This document shows, piece after piece, positions 1 to 8,856 of a stretch of DNA of 64,000 nucleotides (within the stretch, counting starts at the first letter, position 1; the number at the start of each line of letters is the position of its first letter). The position numbers were made by a program, and so were the translations under genes. The stretch is from contig CAKVLS010000001.1 in the NCBI GenBank assembly GCA_934757865.1, positions 62,001-126,000 of the forward strand. Direction: 5' to 3'. The notes below the pieces were generated by a model. That model did no database searches and was not told where the DNA came from. It worked only from the letters and a program-made list of their open reading frames with translations. Source of the DNA: an uncultured Clostridia bacterium (lineage in GTDB: Bacteria > Bacillota > Clostridia > Christensenellales > UBA1242).

Positions 1-390
1 GAAGAAAATGGCTATACATTGCCAAGTAATAGCAAAGTCTATAATACTCAGTATGAATTATATACGGCTTTTTTGAAAGGCGAAGTTACGGCTATGCTTG
101 GCTCTCAAAGAGATGTTCATAGACTCAAATCTCGTGAAGAAAAAGGCACAATAGACGCCTTACATTATATTTATCTAGGCGGGACTACCGACCTTGTCCA
201 ATATATAGGTGTGACAAAAAGCAGTAAGGATATAGATGGCGCAAAGATATTTTGCCAGTACCTTGTAGAGAAATGTGACGAAAAAGTCAAAAAATGTGGT
301 ATGTTTTCGCCATTTGAATGTATTTATGAGGACTCATATATGCAAGAGTGGGAAAAGCAAATTAAATATACAAGGTTAGGTAATGTATGA
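1..390 (+). CDS. Probable extracellular solute-binding protein, C-terminal fragment
   Basis: The reading frame is open from base 1, so the gene begins upstream and only about 129 C-terminal residues are visible. The segment with FLKGEVTAML and a downstream Gly-rich strand (YLGGTTDLVQYIGV), followed by a helix beginning with an SSKD-type motif, resembles the C-terminal lobe of family-1 bacterial substrate-binding proteins of sugar ABC transporters. In those proteins the order is a G-x-A-M strand, a variable loop and then a helix reading A-x-x-F-x-x-Y-L. Here the helix reads AKIFCQYLVEK. No lipobox or transport partner can be seen because the 5' end is missing. The stop is TGA and overlaps the murB start in an ATGA arrangement, which suggests translational coupling. 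The family call comes from pattern resemblance only. Confidence 0.5.
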   Translation, partial: EENGYTLPSNSKVYNTQYELYTAFLKGEVTAMLGSQRDVHRLKSREEKGTIDALHYIYLGGTTDLVQYIGVTKSSKDIDGAKIFCQYLVEKCDEKVKKCGMFSPFECIYEDSYMQEWEKQIKYTRLGNV

Positions 391-1319
391 AAAAATTTGT
401 AAAACAATTTTGTAAAGAGGCAAAAGAAAGTACCCTTACGCTTAATAAAAGTCTAAAAAATCTCAACACCTTCAAGATAGATTGCACAGCGAGCGTATAT
501 ATTGAGATAGGTAGTTTTAGAGACCTTATGATAATGACTAGACTTGCTAAACTATATAATATAGAGTGTTTTTGTTTAGGTGGCGGGAGTAAAGTGCTTT
601 TGCCTAATAAGTTAAAGTGCGTTGTATATACTCTAAGAGGTAAGTTTGAGAGTATAGAGAGATTAGATAACTTACTTATAGTTGGTGGCGGAACAAAAAT
701 GCAGACACTTTGCGACTATACAGCAAGAAATAACTTATTATGCGTAGAGTGGGGTCTTGGTATCCCATGTAGAGTTGCCGGCGGAGTGTATATGAATGCC
801 GGCTGCTTTGGTAAGTCGTTTAGTGATATTGTCGTCAAAGTCATCTACACTGACGGCGAAAAAATTATGTCAAAAGAGTCTAAAGATTGCGAGTTTGGAT
901 ATAGAAAGAGCTTTTTTAGTGGCAAAAGTTATACGATTTTGTATGTAATATTAAGGACAAGCCCGGGCGAAAATGTTAGGGAGTCTATGATAGATATGTT
1001 TAGATGTAAGACAAGCAAACAGCCGTATAACTTAGGCTCTTGCGGAAGTATTTTCAAAAAAAGCGTACTTCCGGCGCCACTTTTTATAGAGAGTGCGGGG
1101 CTTAAAGGCTTGAGAGTAGGGGATGCTGAGGTGTCTACCAAACATTGCGGATTTGTCGTTAACAAAAAAAATTGCACTCAAAGGCAAGTTTTGAAAATAA
1201 TTTATAAAATAAAAAGGACAGTTTGGAAAAAACATGCTATACTATTACATAATGAAGTAATAGTGCTAGGAGGAAGAAATGGCATATTTAGGAGATTATC
1301 ACACACACACCGTTTATAG
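387..1319 (+). CDS. murB: UDP-N-acetylmuramate dehydrogenase (MurB)
   Basis: MurB reduces UDP-GlcNAc-enolpyruvate to UDP-MurNAc with NADPH and FAD, the second committed step of cytosolic peptidoglycan precursor synthesis. The FAD-binding signature LGGGSKVLL, the GIPCRVAGGVYMNAGCFG segment, the FGYRKSFF arginine strand, GSCGSIFKK with the catalytic serine, and AGLKGLRVGDAEVS followed by HCGFVVN all appear in family order. The 310-residue length is normal. The family normally ends just after the LHNEVIVLG strand. Here about 18 further residues (RNGIFRR...) are read before a TAG that lies 41 bases inside the next gene. ATGA overlap with the upstream gene and head-to-tail spacing indicate an operon with the PHP gene and whiA. 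Confidence 0.94.
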   Translation: MKKFVKQFCKEAKESTLTLNKSLKNLNTFKIDCTASVYIEIGSFRDLMIMTRLAKLYNIECFCLGGGSKVLLPNKLKCVVYTLRGKFESIERLDNLLIVGGGTKMQTLCDYTARNNLLCVEWGLGIPCRVAGGVYMNAGCFGKSFSDIVVKVIYTDGEKIMSKESKDCEFGYRKSFFSGKSYTILYVILRTSPGENVRESMIDMFRCKTSKQPYNLGSCGSIFKKSVLPAPLFIESAGLKGLRVGDAEVSTKHCGFVVNKKNCTQRQVLKIIYKIKRTVWKKHAILLHNEVIVLGGRNGIFRRLSHTHRL

Positions 1320-2064
1320 CAAAAAAAAGTGGCTCCCATATAAGCATGGCAAAAACACCGTAGAAGAAAATGTCGAGAGAGCATCAGAGCTAGGACTAAA
1401 AGAAATTGCAATAACAGACCATGGCTTTGCTCACAAGACTTATGGTACTAATATAAAAAATATCATGGCAATCAACGCCCAAAAGCCAGAACTAGAAAAG
1501 AAATATAAAATCAATGTTTTGACTGGCGTTGAAGCTAACATTATATCTCGTGACGGAGATATAGACATTAGCCTTGATGAGATAAAAAATCTTGACATCT
1601 TAGTATGTGGATTTCACACAATGGCAAGAGGCAAGACTTTTAAGGATAGATGGCTTATGTTTACTTGCAATAGTTTTGCTAAACTATTCCATGTAAGAAG
1701 CAAAAAGAATATTGAACGTAACACTAACGCATATATCAAGATGCTTAACAAGTATCCTATAGATATTATAGCTCATATCAATCACGGCATCGCCAAAGTT
1801 GACGCCCTAAGAGTAGCAGAAGAAGCTGTTAAGACCAATACTTATGTAGAGCTTAACTGCAAGCGTATCAACTTCACAGGGGACGAGATTAAGAAGATGG
1901 TAGAGATGGGCGTTATGTTTATAGTAGATTCTGACGCACACTCTGTCGACAGAATTGCAGATTTTAATCTTGCGAGAAAGGTTATAAAAGAGTATAATAT
2001 ACCAGAAAAAAATATTGCCAACCTAAACAAGTTGCCAGTATTCAAAAATTACAAAAGGAAGTAG
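1279..2064 (+). CDS. PHP-domain phosphoesterase, YcdX-like
   Basis: The 261-residue protein carries the full set of polymerase-and-histidinol-phosphatase (PHP) metal-binding motifs: DYHTHT at the N terminus, ITDHG near residue 48, GVEAN near residue 85, GFHTM, HINHG, and a C-terminal DSDAHS. These His/Asp residues coordinate a tri-metal centre that hydrolyses phosphoesters; the physiological substrate is not known for this subgroup. The start at 1279 has an AGGAGG-type ribosome binding site 5-10 bases upstream, inside the end of murB. A PHP gene between murB and whiA is a recurrent clostridial arrangement, which supports the call. Histidinol-phosphatase is an alternative name often given to such proteins, but no his genes are nearby. 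Confidence 0.9.
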   Translation: MAYLGDYHTHTVYSKKKWLPYKHGKNTVEENVERASELGLKEIAITDHGFAHKTYGTNIKNIMAINAQKPELEKKYKINVLTGVEANIISRDGDIDISLDEIKNLDILVCGFHTMARGKTFKDRWLMFTCNSFAKLFHVRSKKNIERNTNAYIKMLNKYPIDIIAHINHGIAKVDALRVAEEAVKTNTYVELNCKRINFTGDEIKKMVEMGVMFIVDSDAHSVDRIADFNLARKVIKEYNIPEKNIANLNKLPVFKNYKRK

Positions 2065-2067
2065 TCA

Positions 2068-3087
2068 ATGTCATTTGCATACGAAGCAAAACAAGAGGTC
2101 TTAGCTGCTCCTTGCGAAAATGAGTGTTGCAAACTTGCAGAGCTATCTGCGATTATTCACTCATGTGGCGAGCTAGGAATAAAAAATGGTCAAATGTACA
2201 TACAAGTGCGTACCGACCTAAAAGAACTTTTTAATATAATATATGACGGAATATTGAGATTATATGGCGTCAAACTAGAACTTAGAGTGGACCCAAACAA
2301 GAGTATTAACAAAGCTACTAAGTATTTAATTGACTTTCCTGTGGAGATATCTAGACAGGTTATGTTTGATTGTGGCCTCGCTAAACTTGACACAGAGGGC
2401 AATTTTGAGCTTATAAGAGGCATAGATGAGCATATTGTAGAGAGTCCATGCTGCGCTATTTCGTATATCAAAGGTATTTTCTTAACAAGTGCAACAACCA
2501 ATATTATAATAGACGATAGCTTAGATAAAGTAAGTCGTACATTTAGCGGCTACCACCTAGAATTTGTTTTTAGTAGTGAAGTTTTTGCGGACGACTTTTC
2601 AAGTCTTTTGTCTCAGCAGGGCATCAGCAGTAAAGTAACTATGAGAAAAAAAGTTTATGCTCTTTATATTAAAGAGGCTGAGCAAGTTAGTGATTTACTT
2701 GTCATTGTCGGCGCAGTTAAGAGTATGTTAAAACTCCAAAACGAAATTTCGCTAAGACAAGTTAGAAACAATGTCAATATACAAAATAACTGCATCAACG
2801 CCAATATCACTAAGACTGTTAACGCAAGCCTTAACCAAATACAAGCGATAGAAAAATTAAAGGCAACTGGAAAGTTCGAGAGTTTAGATAAAGAGTTAAA
2901 AGAAATTTGCGAGTTAAGAGTAGAGCACCCAGAAGATAGCCTTGATAGTTTAACTAAACTTGCTAGTTTCCCTATCACCAAGAGCGGTATCAATCATAAA
3001 TTTAGAAAGGTCATTAGACTTGCTGGCAAGCTAAGTGACTTAGAAAATAAAGAACCTCAAGATGCTGAAAACAGCACTCAAGAATAA
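2068..3087 (+). CDS. whiA: Sporulation/cell-division regulator WhiA
   Basis: WhiA is a DNA-binding protein of Gram-positive bacteria, with an N-terminal degenerate LAGLIDADG endonuclease-like fold and a C-terminal helix-turn-helix. It is linked to cell division and chromosome segregation in Bacillus and to sporulation septation in Streptomyces. The 339-residue product begins MSFAYEAKQEVL followed by a Cys-containing ENECCKLAELSA segment and a GIFLTSATT strand. The C-terminal part has the family's NCINANI...KTVNASLNQIQAIEKL segment and the terminal HTH region (LDSLTKLASFPITKSGINHKFRK). It starts four bases after the PHP stop and is followed 20 bases later by dnaE. rapZ and yvcK, its usual upstream neighbours in Firmicutes, are missing here. 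Confidence 0.94.
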   Translation: MSFAYEAKQEVLAAPCENECCKLAELSAIIHSCGELGIKNGQMYIQVRTDLKELFNIIYDGILRLYGVKLELRVDPNKSINKATKYLIDFPVEISRQVMFDCGLAKLDTEGNFELIRGIDEHIVESPCCAISYIKGIFLTSATTNIIIDDSLDKVSRTFSGYHLEFVFSSEVFADDFSSLLSQQGISSKVTMRKKVYALYIKEAEQVSDLLVIVGAVKSMLKLQNEISLRQVRNNVNIQNNCINANITKTVNASLNQIQAIEKLKATGKFESLDKELKEICELRVEHPEDSLDSLTKLASFPITKSGINHKFRKVIRLAGKLSDLENKEPQDAENSTQE

Positions 3088-3107
3088 ATAATTAAAAGGA
3101 TTAACAA

Positions 3108-6100
3108 ATGAAGGATTTTGTTCACTTACATGTGCATACAGAGTATAGTTTGCTAGATGGCTGCTGCCGTATAGGTAAGTATGTCGAAAAAGTCAAAGCT
3201 TGCGGCGGAAAGGCTGCTGCTATTACTGACCATGGCAATATGGCAGGTGCATTGGCGTTTTATGCTGAGTGCTACAAAAATGGCATCAAACCTATTCTAG
3301 GCTGTGAGTTCTATGTATGTTTTGACAGACACCAAAGAGCCGGAAAAGCAGATATGGGGCACCTTATTCTTCTTGCTAAGAATAACGAGGGTTATCACAA
3401 TTTGCTTAAACTTAACGGCATAGCAGCAACAGAAGGCTTTTATTACAAGCCAAGAATTGACTATGAAGTGCTAAAAGAGCACTCAAAAGGTCTTATCTGT
3501 CTATCTGCATGTCTTGCTGGACATATTCCACAATTTTTACTTCAACATAGATATGACGAGGCCAAAGACCTAGCTATCAAACTTAGAGATATGTTTGAGC
3601 CGGGAGACTTTTATATTGAGCTCCAAAATCACTATTTGCCAGAGCAATTAGAGATATTAGAGCCTCTTAACAAACTAGCCAAAGATATAGGCGTCAAGAC
3701 AGTTGCGACCAATGACGCTCACTATATCAACAAAGATGACGCCGAGATGCAAGATGTGCTTTTGTGCGTCCAAACTGGCAGATACCTTGACGAAACTAAT
3801 AGAATGCACTTTGCTACTCAAGAATTTTATCTTAAGACTCGTGAGGAGATGGAAGAAGTACTTGGGGCATATCCTGAGGCTCTTGACACCACTAATGAGA
3901 TTGCAGATAAGTGTTTTGTGACTATTAAGTCAAAAGCTCACGCAGACATACCAGGTATGCCAGAGGGCACAACACTTAGAGCTAACGAAAACTTTATCCC
4001 AAAATACGAACCTGCTGACGGCTCAACTCCATATGAGTTTCTAGAAAGACTATGTGAAGAGGGCTTGAAGAAAAAATATAAAGTTATAACCCCAGAGATT
4101 AGAAAGAGAGCAGACGAAGAGCTTTCTATTATCAAAGAGCAAGGCTTCGTTGAGTACTTCCTTGTTGTTTGGGATTATATCAACTACGCTAGAGAAAATG
4201 GTATCCCAGTAGGACCAGGTAGAGGTAGTGGTGCGGGTAGTATTGTAGCTTACACATCAGGTATTACCAATGTTGACCCTATCAAGTATGATTTGCTTTT
4301 TGAGCGTTTTATTCATAGAGAAAGAGTTTCAATGCCCGACTTTGACGTAGACTTTTGTTACGATAGACGAAACGAAGTTATCGAATACGCTAAGCGTAAG
4401 TACCATCCAGAAAATGTATCATACATAGGAACATTTGGTACTATGGCGGCAAAAAACGCCATAAGAGATGTTGGCAGAGTAATGAGACTCCCTCTACCTG
4501 ATGTTAACAAAGTATGTAAGGAAATTCCTGCTAAACTTCCAGAAGGTATAAAAAAACCACCAGTTTTGAAATATTACTTTGGAACAACTGGCAAAGAAGA
4601 AAATGAAAAATATATTATTCCAGCCCTTCGCAAAATGTATGACGAAGACCCAGCTATTAAGAGAGTTATTGATATGTCTATCAAACTTGAAGGTATGCCA
4701 AGACAGACTTCTACACATGCGTGCGGAATACTTATTGCACCAGAGCCAGTAGACGAATATGTTCCACTAGCAAGAAATGGCGATGAAATAGCAACTCAAT
4801 ACAGTATGATAGAGCTTGAAGCTTTGGGACTTCTAAAAATGGACTTCTTGGGACTAAGAACTCTAACTGATATTGATAAAGCTCTTAAACTTATCAAAAA
4901 AGACTGGGGCAAAGATATAGACTTTTATGATATGGAATACGATGACCAAAATGTTTACAACTTGATTGGTACAGGCAACACAGTTACTATATTCCAGCTC
5001 GAGAGTCCAGGTTTCCAGAGATTCATGAAGAACCTAAAACCAACTTGCCTTGAAGATATCATAGCCGGTATATCACTATATAGACCGGGACCTATGCAAT
5101 ATATAGATGACTATGTAAGAAATAAGCATAACCCAGACAAGATTGTCTACGACCACGAGTGTCTAAAACCTATACTAGAATCAACTTATGGTATAATAGT
5201 TTACCAAGAGCAAGTTATGAAGATAGTTCAGGTTATGGCGGGCTATACCCTAGGACAAGCGGACAATGTTAGACGTATCATGGGTAAGAAAAAAGTCGAG
5301 AAGATGGCAGCCGAGAGAGAGAAGTTTATCAACGGCTGGAAAGACCCAGAAGGCAAAAAGTCAATACCGGGTGCTCTTGCACTAGGTATCCCTGAGGCAA
5401 CCGCAAGAAAAGTCTTTGCCGATATGGAAAACTTTGCTAAATACGCCTTCAATAAATCACACGCTGCAGCATACGCATACCTTGCGTACCAAACAGCATA
5501 TCTAAAATGTTATTACCCAAGAGAGTTTTTGGCGGCGGTTTTGAATAACCGTATAACTTCTGCGGACGAAATCAAAAAATATGTTATCTATGCTAAGAGT
5601 CAAAAGATTGAAGTCTTAAAGCCAGATGTAAACAAGAGTGATACATACTTTAGTGTTGAGGGCGACAAACTAAGATTTGGACTAGCCGCACTAAAAAATG
5701 TTGGTATAAATGTTTGCGAGAGCATAGTTGCCGAGAGAGAAAAACACGGCGAGTACAAGAGTTTAGAAGATTTGATAGCTCGTACAGACCCAGCAGTTAT
5801 TAACAAGCGTTGGGTTGAAGCTATGATTTTGAGCGGAGCATTTGACTGCTTTGGAGTTCATAGATCACAGATGCGTAATGTATTTGAGCTTGTTATTGAG
5901 CGTAATGCTAAGGACAAGCGTGGATCTGCCGGCGGACAATTTTCAATGTTTGGAGATATGCTAGATGTTGGCTTTGATAAAGTCGAATACCCTAATATCA
6001 AAGAGTATGACGACCAGACAAAATTAAAGTACGAAAAAGAAGTTTTGGGCGTTTATATTTCTGGACACCCACTAGACAATTATATTGATAAACTAGAAAA

Positions 6101-6737
6101 ATTCACTTTCAACTCTAACATGCTTCCAAAGAAGACTTTTGGAGAAGAGGAGGAAGATGAGGGATTTGAAGAAGACTATGGCGAAGAAGATGACGACACC
6201 CCAAAAGTAACTGACGGTATGGAGGTCGTTTGCGGCGGACTAATCACTGAGGTCAAAAAACTTCTTACCAAAAAAGGCAACAAAGAAATGGCTTTCCTAA
6301 AAGTCGAAGATTTGTATGGCACTTTTGATGTTATGATTTTCCCTAACCAATACGATAGATATAGAGACAAACTAAAAGAAGATGCCCTAGTTACTATCGT
6401 GGGAAAGGTTTCAATCCCTGACGGAAGAGAGCCAAGCATCCTTCCGGACAAAATTAGTTTTTGGGACACAAATACCAATGCCGAGCCAGAGGTCATTGTA
6501 GAAGAAGCCCCTAAACAAAAAGAAAAGAAACTATATCTAAAGTTTGATACCACTAACAAAGAACTAGAAAAGAAAATAAAAAATATTCTTTCTAGCTACT
6601 TAGGCAACGAGCAAGTAGTAGTAAAATGCGAAAAAACAGGTAAAGTTTTGAGTTATCCTTTCAAAATTAGTGTAAATAACTATCTTTTGAACGAACTTGC
6701 TGGTATAATAAAGGACGAATATATAGTTTACAGATAG
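3108..6737 (+). CDS. dnaE: DNA polymerase III alpha subunit (DnaE type)
   Basis: This 1209-residue C-family replicative polymerase has the DnaE rather than PolC architecture. An N-terminal PHP domain (HLHVHTEYSLLDG, ITDHGNM) is followed by the palm and fingers, a helix-hairpin-helix region, and an OB fold near residues 1045-1120. The catalytic aspartates are visible as MPDFDVDF (D411, D413, D415) and LKMDFLGLRTL (D579), with GRGSGAGS upstream. The beta-clamp interacting region is likely the QFSMFGD segment. Unusually acidic residues (about 1010-1030, EEEEDEGFEEDYGEEDDD) form a charged linker before the OB fold. The gene has a modest AAAGG site, lies in the murB-whiA run, and is 10 bases upstream of pfkA, as in other clostridia. 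Confidence 0.97.
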   Translation: MKDFVHLHVHTEYSLLDGCCRIGKYVEKVKACGGKAAAITDHGNMAGALAFYAECYKNGIKPILGCEFYVCFDRHQRAGKADMGHLILLAKNNEGYHNLLKLNGIAATEGFYYKPRIDYEVLKEHSKGLICLSACLAGHIPQFLLQHRYDEAKDLAIKLRDMFEPGDFYIELQNHYLPEQLEILEPLNKLAKDIGVKTVATNDAHYINKDDAEMQDVLLCVQTGRYLDETNRMHFATQEFYLKTREEMEEVLGAYPEALDTTNEIADKCFVTIKSKAHADIPGMPEGTTLRANENFIPKYEPADGSTPYEFLERLCEEGLKKKYKVITPEIRKRADEELSIIKEQGFVEYFLVVWDYINYARENGIPVGPGRGSGAGSIVAYTSGITNVDPIKYDLLFERFIHRERVSMPDFDVDFCYDRRNEVIEYAKRKYHPENVSYIGTFGTMAAKNAIRDVGRVMRLPLPDVNKVCKEIPAKLPEGIKKPPVLKYYFGTTGKEENEKYIIPALRKMYDEDPAIKRVIDMSIKLEGMPRQTSTHACGILIAPEPVDEYVPLARNGDEIATQYSMIELEALGLLKMDFLGLRTLTDIDKALKLIKKDWGKDIDFYDMEYDDQNVYNLIGTGNTVTIFQLESPGFQRFMKNLKPTCLEDIIAGISLYRPGPMQYIDDYVRNKHNPDKIVYDHECLKPILESTYGIIVYQEQVMKIVQVMAGYTLGQADNVRRIMGKKKVEKMAAEREKFINGWKDPEGKKSIPGALALGIPEATARKVFADMENFAKYAFNKSHAAAYAYLAYQTAYLKCYYPREFLAAVLNNRITSADEIKKYVIYAKSQKIEVLKPDVNKSDTYFSVEGDKLRFGLAALKNVGINVCESIVAEREKHGEYKSLEDLIARTDPAVINKRWVEAMILSGAFDCFGVHRSQMRNVFELVIERNAKDKRGSAGGQFSMFGDMLDVGFDKVEYPNIKEYDDQTKLKYEKEVLGVYISGHPLDNYIDKLEKFTFNSNMLPKKTFGEEEEDEGFEEDYGEEDDDTPKVTDGMEVVCGGLITEVKKLLTKKGNKEMAFLKVEDLYGTFDVMIFPNQYDRYRDKLKEDALVTIVGKVSIPDGREPSILPDKISFWDTNTNAEPEVIVEEAPKQKEKKLYLKFDTTNKELEKKIKNILSSYLGNEQVVVKCEKTGKVLSYPFKISVNNYLLNELAGIIKDEYIVYR

Positions 6738-6747
6738 GAGATATTTT

Positions 6748-7710
6748 ATGATTAAGAAGATTGCAGTTTTAACAAGTGGTGGCGATAGCCAAGGTATGAA
6801 TACATGCCTTAATATTATAGTTAAGATGGCAGAGTTTAATTATATAACTGTTTATGGAGTAAGAGACGGCTACCAAGGTCTAATTGATGGCAAGATTGAA
6901 GAACTAACTTATGATGATGTCCGCAATGTTGCACACCTTGGCGGAACTGTTCTAAAATCAGCTAGAAGCAAAGAGTTTATGACTCTTGAGGGACAGAAAA
7001 AGGCTGTTAAAAATCTAAAAGATAAAGAAATTGATGCTCTTATTGTTATAGGTGGAGATGGCTCATTTAGAGGTGTTATGGCACTTAATGAACTAGGCGT
7101 TAAGACGGCAGCCATACCGGGTACTATTGATAACGACCTAAGTTATACAGATAGCACATTAGGCTTTGATAGTGCAGTCAATGTTGCAGCCAATGCAATA
7201 GAAGGCATTAAACAAACTATGTCAGCGCTAGATAGATGTGCAATTATCGAAGTTATGGGTAGACACTGTGGGGAGATAGCCCTTTATAGTGCAGCAGCAT
7301 GTTGTGCTGATATCTTAGTTGTCCCAGAAAAGCCAACTACAAAAGAGCAAATAATAGACAATATCAAACTATGCAAAGAAAGGGGCATTGATAGCCCAAC
7401 TATAGTTGTTGCCGAGAATTTACTTGATATTAAGGATTTAGCAAAAGATGTTGAAGAAAAACTTGGAATTGAAACTAAGACAAGTGTCTTAGGATATATC
7501 CAAAGAGGTGGCGCTCCATCAGTAAGGGATAGAATGTTGGCTCTAGAATATTCTGTTAGAGCGATAGAACTATTAGTTGCTGGTAAATATAATAGAGCAA
7601 TAGGCATCAAAAATAATAAGATTATAGATGTGCCTATGCAGACCGCTATCGAAAATCCCGGCAACTTCAATGAATCTTTATACAATCAATTTATAGCACT
7701 TAATGCTTAA
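6748..7710 (+). CDS. pfkA: ATP-dependent 6-phosphofructokinase
   Basis: PfkA phosphorylates fructose 6-phosphate to fructose 1,6-bisphosphate in glycolysis. The nucleotide-binding start TSGGDSQGMN, the GGDGS loop at residues 102-106, the catalytic GTIDND at 125-130 (base D128), EVMGRHCGEIAL and the GYIQRGG substrate loop are all present. Glycine in the GGDG loop is the feature of ATP- rather than pyrophosphate-dependent enzymes. At 320 residues it is a standard short-form bacterial enzyme. A strong AGGAG site lies just upstream, and the gene follows dnaE by 10 bases, so it is probably transcribed with it and ended by the terminator near 7791-7820. The substrate fructose 1,6-bisphosphate aldolase (fba) and gap lie 45 kb away in the same window. 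Confidence 0.96.
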   Translation: MIKKIAVLTSGGDSQGMNTCLNIIVKMAEFNYITVYGVRDGYQGLIDGKIEELTYDDVRNVAHLGGTVLKSARSKEFMTLEGQKKAVKNLKDKEIDALIVIGGDGSFRGVMALNELGVKTAAIPGTIDNDLSYTDSTLGFDSAVNVAANAIEGIKQTMSALDRCAIIEVMGRHCGEIALYSAAACCADILVVPEKPTTKEQIIDNIKLCKERGIDSPTIVVAENLLDIKDLAKDVEEKLGIETKTSVLGYIQRGGAPSVRDRMLALEYSVRAIELLVAGKYNRAIGIKNNKIIDVPMQTAIENPGNFNESLYNQFIALNA

Positions 7711-7790
7711 ATAATATAGAGTTGTTCATTGGTCATAAATAACTTTTGATTAGATAGTTAAACAAAAACAAATGATAAAATAATTAAAAA

Positions 7791-7820
7791 AAACTACCAG
7801 TTATTTGGTAGTTTTTTTAT
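7791..7820 (+). terminator. Intrinsic terminator after pfkA
   Basis: AAACTACCA (7791-7799) pairs with TGGTAGTTT (7806-7814) and is followed by a T run. It closes the murB-pfkA transcription unit. The A-run on the left side means it could also act for the minus-strand gene ending at 7885. Confidence 0.85.
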
Positions 7821-7884
7821 AACTTTTTATAAGGGTTATTTTTAATATAACTTATTTTTAGCCATTTTATTAGTTTTTATAATA

Positions 7885-8148
7885 TTAGTGTTTGCTAGCT
7901 TCTTCTAGTACAAGGCGCTCAAAGTCTATGCTCTCAACAAAGTCATCTTGTGTAAATACTGTGTTATTAAAGTTTACAAAGTGCCTAATATGTTTAGATA
8001 AGTATATAGGTGTAGGTATGTCAAGTATTGCACTTATTTCTTCTAGATAAGTCTGGAAATGCTCTACCAAAAAATGCTCATCTTTTTCGTATATAATGCT
8101 TTTTACAACTTTGTCATCAATAGTTGTTTTTGCCCATATTCTTACCAT
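7885..8148 (-). CDS. Conserved-looking small hypothetical protein (87 aa)
   Basis: The frame is open back to 8211, but the ATG at 8148 has an AGGAGA ribosome binding site 9-14 bases upstream on the minus strand, so that start is chosen (protein begins MVRIWAKTTIDDK). The product is 87 residues, soluble, mixed charge, without signal peptide or membrane segment. It has a central ILDIPTPIYLSKHIRHF stretch and a C-terminal FTQDDFVESIDFERL segment. I believe similar short proteins occur in clostridial genomes, but I know no function. It stands alone between pfkA and greA, transcribed oppositely to both, with its own upstream AT-rich region shared with the greA promoter. Confidence 0.75.
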   Translation of the reverse strand: MVRIWAKTTIDDKVVKSIIYEKDEHFLVEHFQTYLEEISAILDIPTPIYLSKHIRHFVNFNNTVFTQDDFVESIDFERLVLEEASKH

Positions 8149-8261
8149 AATTTTTCTCCTAATGGACATATTATACACAATTTTTTGTAACAACCGAAAC
8201 GTTTTTTGCATATTTTTATAAAAATGTCATATTATATTTTTTGAAAACTTTGAGAAAATAG

Positions 8262-8290
8262 TTGACAGTTCGCAAAAAAATCTATATAAT
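8262..8290 (+). promoter_or_regulatory. Sigma-A promoter of greA
   Basis: A perfect TTGACA (8262-8267) and a perfect TATAAT (8285-8290) are separated by exactly 17 bases. Transcription would begin near 8297, giving a leader of about 80 bases before the greA start codon. Confidence 0.85.
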
Positions 8291-8295
8291 ACCGC

Positions 8296-8356
8296 ATAGC
8301 AAAACATAAAAAGCAGTTGTATTACATTTTAGTAATGCAATTTTTTAATTTGCTAT
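8296..8356 (+). promoter_or_regulatory. greA leader: terminator-like hairpin inside an enclosing stem
   Basis: TTGTATTAC (8317-8325) pairs over nine positions (one G-U) with GTAATGCAA (8332-8340) and is directly followed by six T (8341-8346), the form of an intrinsic terminator between promoter and gene. Outside it, ATAGCAAA (8296-8303) is perfectly complementary to TTTGCTAT (8349-8356). The two elements are nested, so they could fold together or sequentially. This is candidate transcription attenuation of a transcription-elongation-factor gene. Confidence 0.6.
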
Positions 8357-8375
8357 TGCGTAGGAGGGCAAAAAC

Positions 8376-8849
8376 ATGGAAGAAATTTATTTAACCCCAG
8401 AGGGTAAAAAAGAGCTAGAAGCAAGACTTGCATATCTAAAATCAGAGAAAAGAGCAGAAGTTTCTAAAAAGATTGGTGTTGCTAGAGAATTTGGCGATTT
8501 GAGTGAGAACTCAGAGTATGATGCAGCCAAAGAAGAGCAAGCACATGTAGAAGCTGAGATTGAAGAAATCGAGCACAAGCTTAGATATGGTAAGATTATA
8601 GATAAAAAATCAATCAAAACTGACAAAGTAAGAGCAGGCTGTAAGGTAAAAGTTGCAGACCTAGATTGGGACGATGAGTTTGAGTATACAATCACAGGTT
8701 CTACAGAGAGTGACCCAGCCGCTGGCAAAATCTCTAACGAGAGTCCAGTAGGTAAAGCACTTCTTGGAGCAAAAGTAGGCGATGAAGTTATAGTTACATT
8801 ACCTAATAGTTCAGTTGTAAGACTAAAAGTCCTAAAAATATCTCTATAA
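8376..8849 (+). CDS. greA: Transcript cleavage factor GreA
   Basis: GreA enters the secondary channel of RNA polymerase and stimulates cleavage of backtracked RNA. The 157-residue product has the N-terminal antiparallel coiled coil with the acidic tip REFGDLSENSEYDAA, whose acidic residues position the catalytic metal. The C-terminal FKBP-like domain ends in the family's SPVGKALLGAKVGDEV segment. A GTAGGAGGG ribosome binding site precedes the ATG. The gene is monocistronic, with its own promoter at 8262-8290 and terminator at 8857-8885, and the leader contains a terminator-like hairpin that may make expression responsive to RNA polymerase pausing. Confidence 0.97.
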   Translation: MEEIYLTPEGKKELEARLAYLKSEKRAEVSKKIGVAREFGDLSENSEYDAAKEEQAHVEAEIEEIEHKLRYGKIIDKKSIKTDKVRAGCKVKVADLDWDDEFEYTITGSTESDPAAGKISNESPVGKALLGAKVGDEVIVTLPNSSVVRLKVLKISL

Positions 8850-8856
8850 CAAAATC

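Noticed and set aside
8149..8211. Upstream start at 8211 for the 87-aa minus-strand gene
   Set aside because: No ribosome binding site upstream; the ATG at 8148 has AGGAGA at good spacing.
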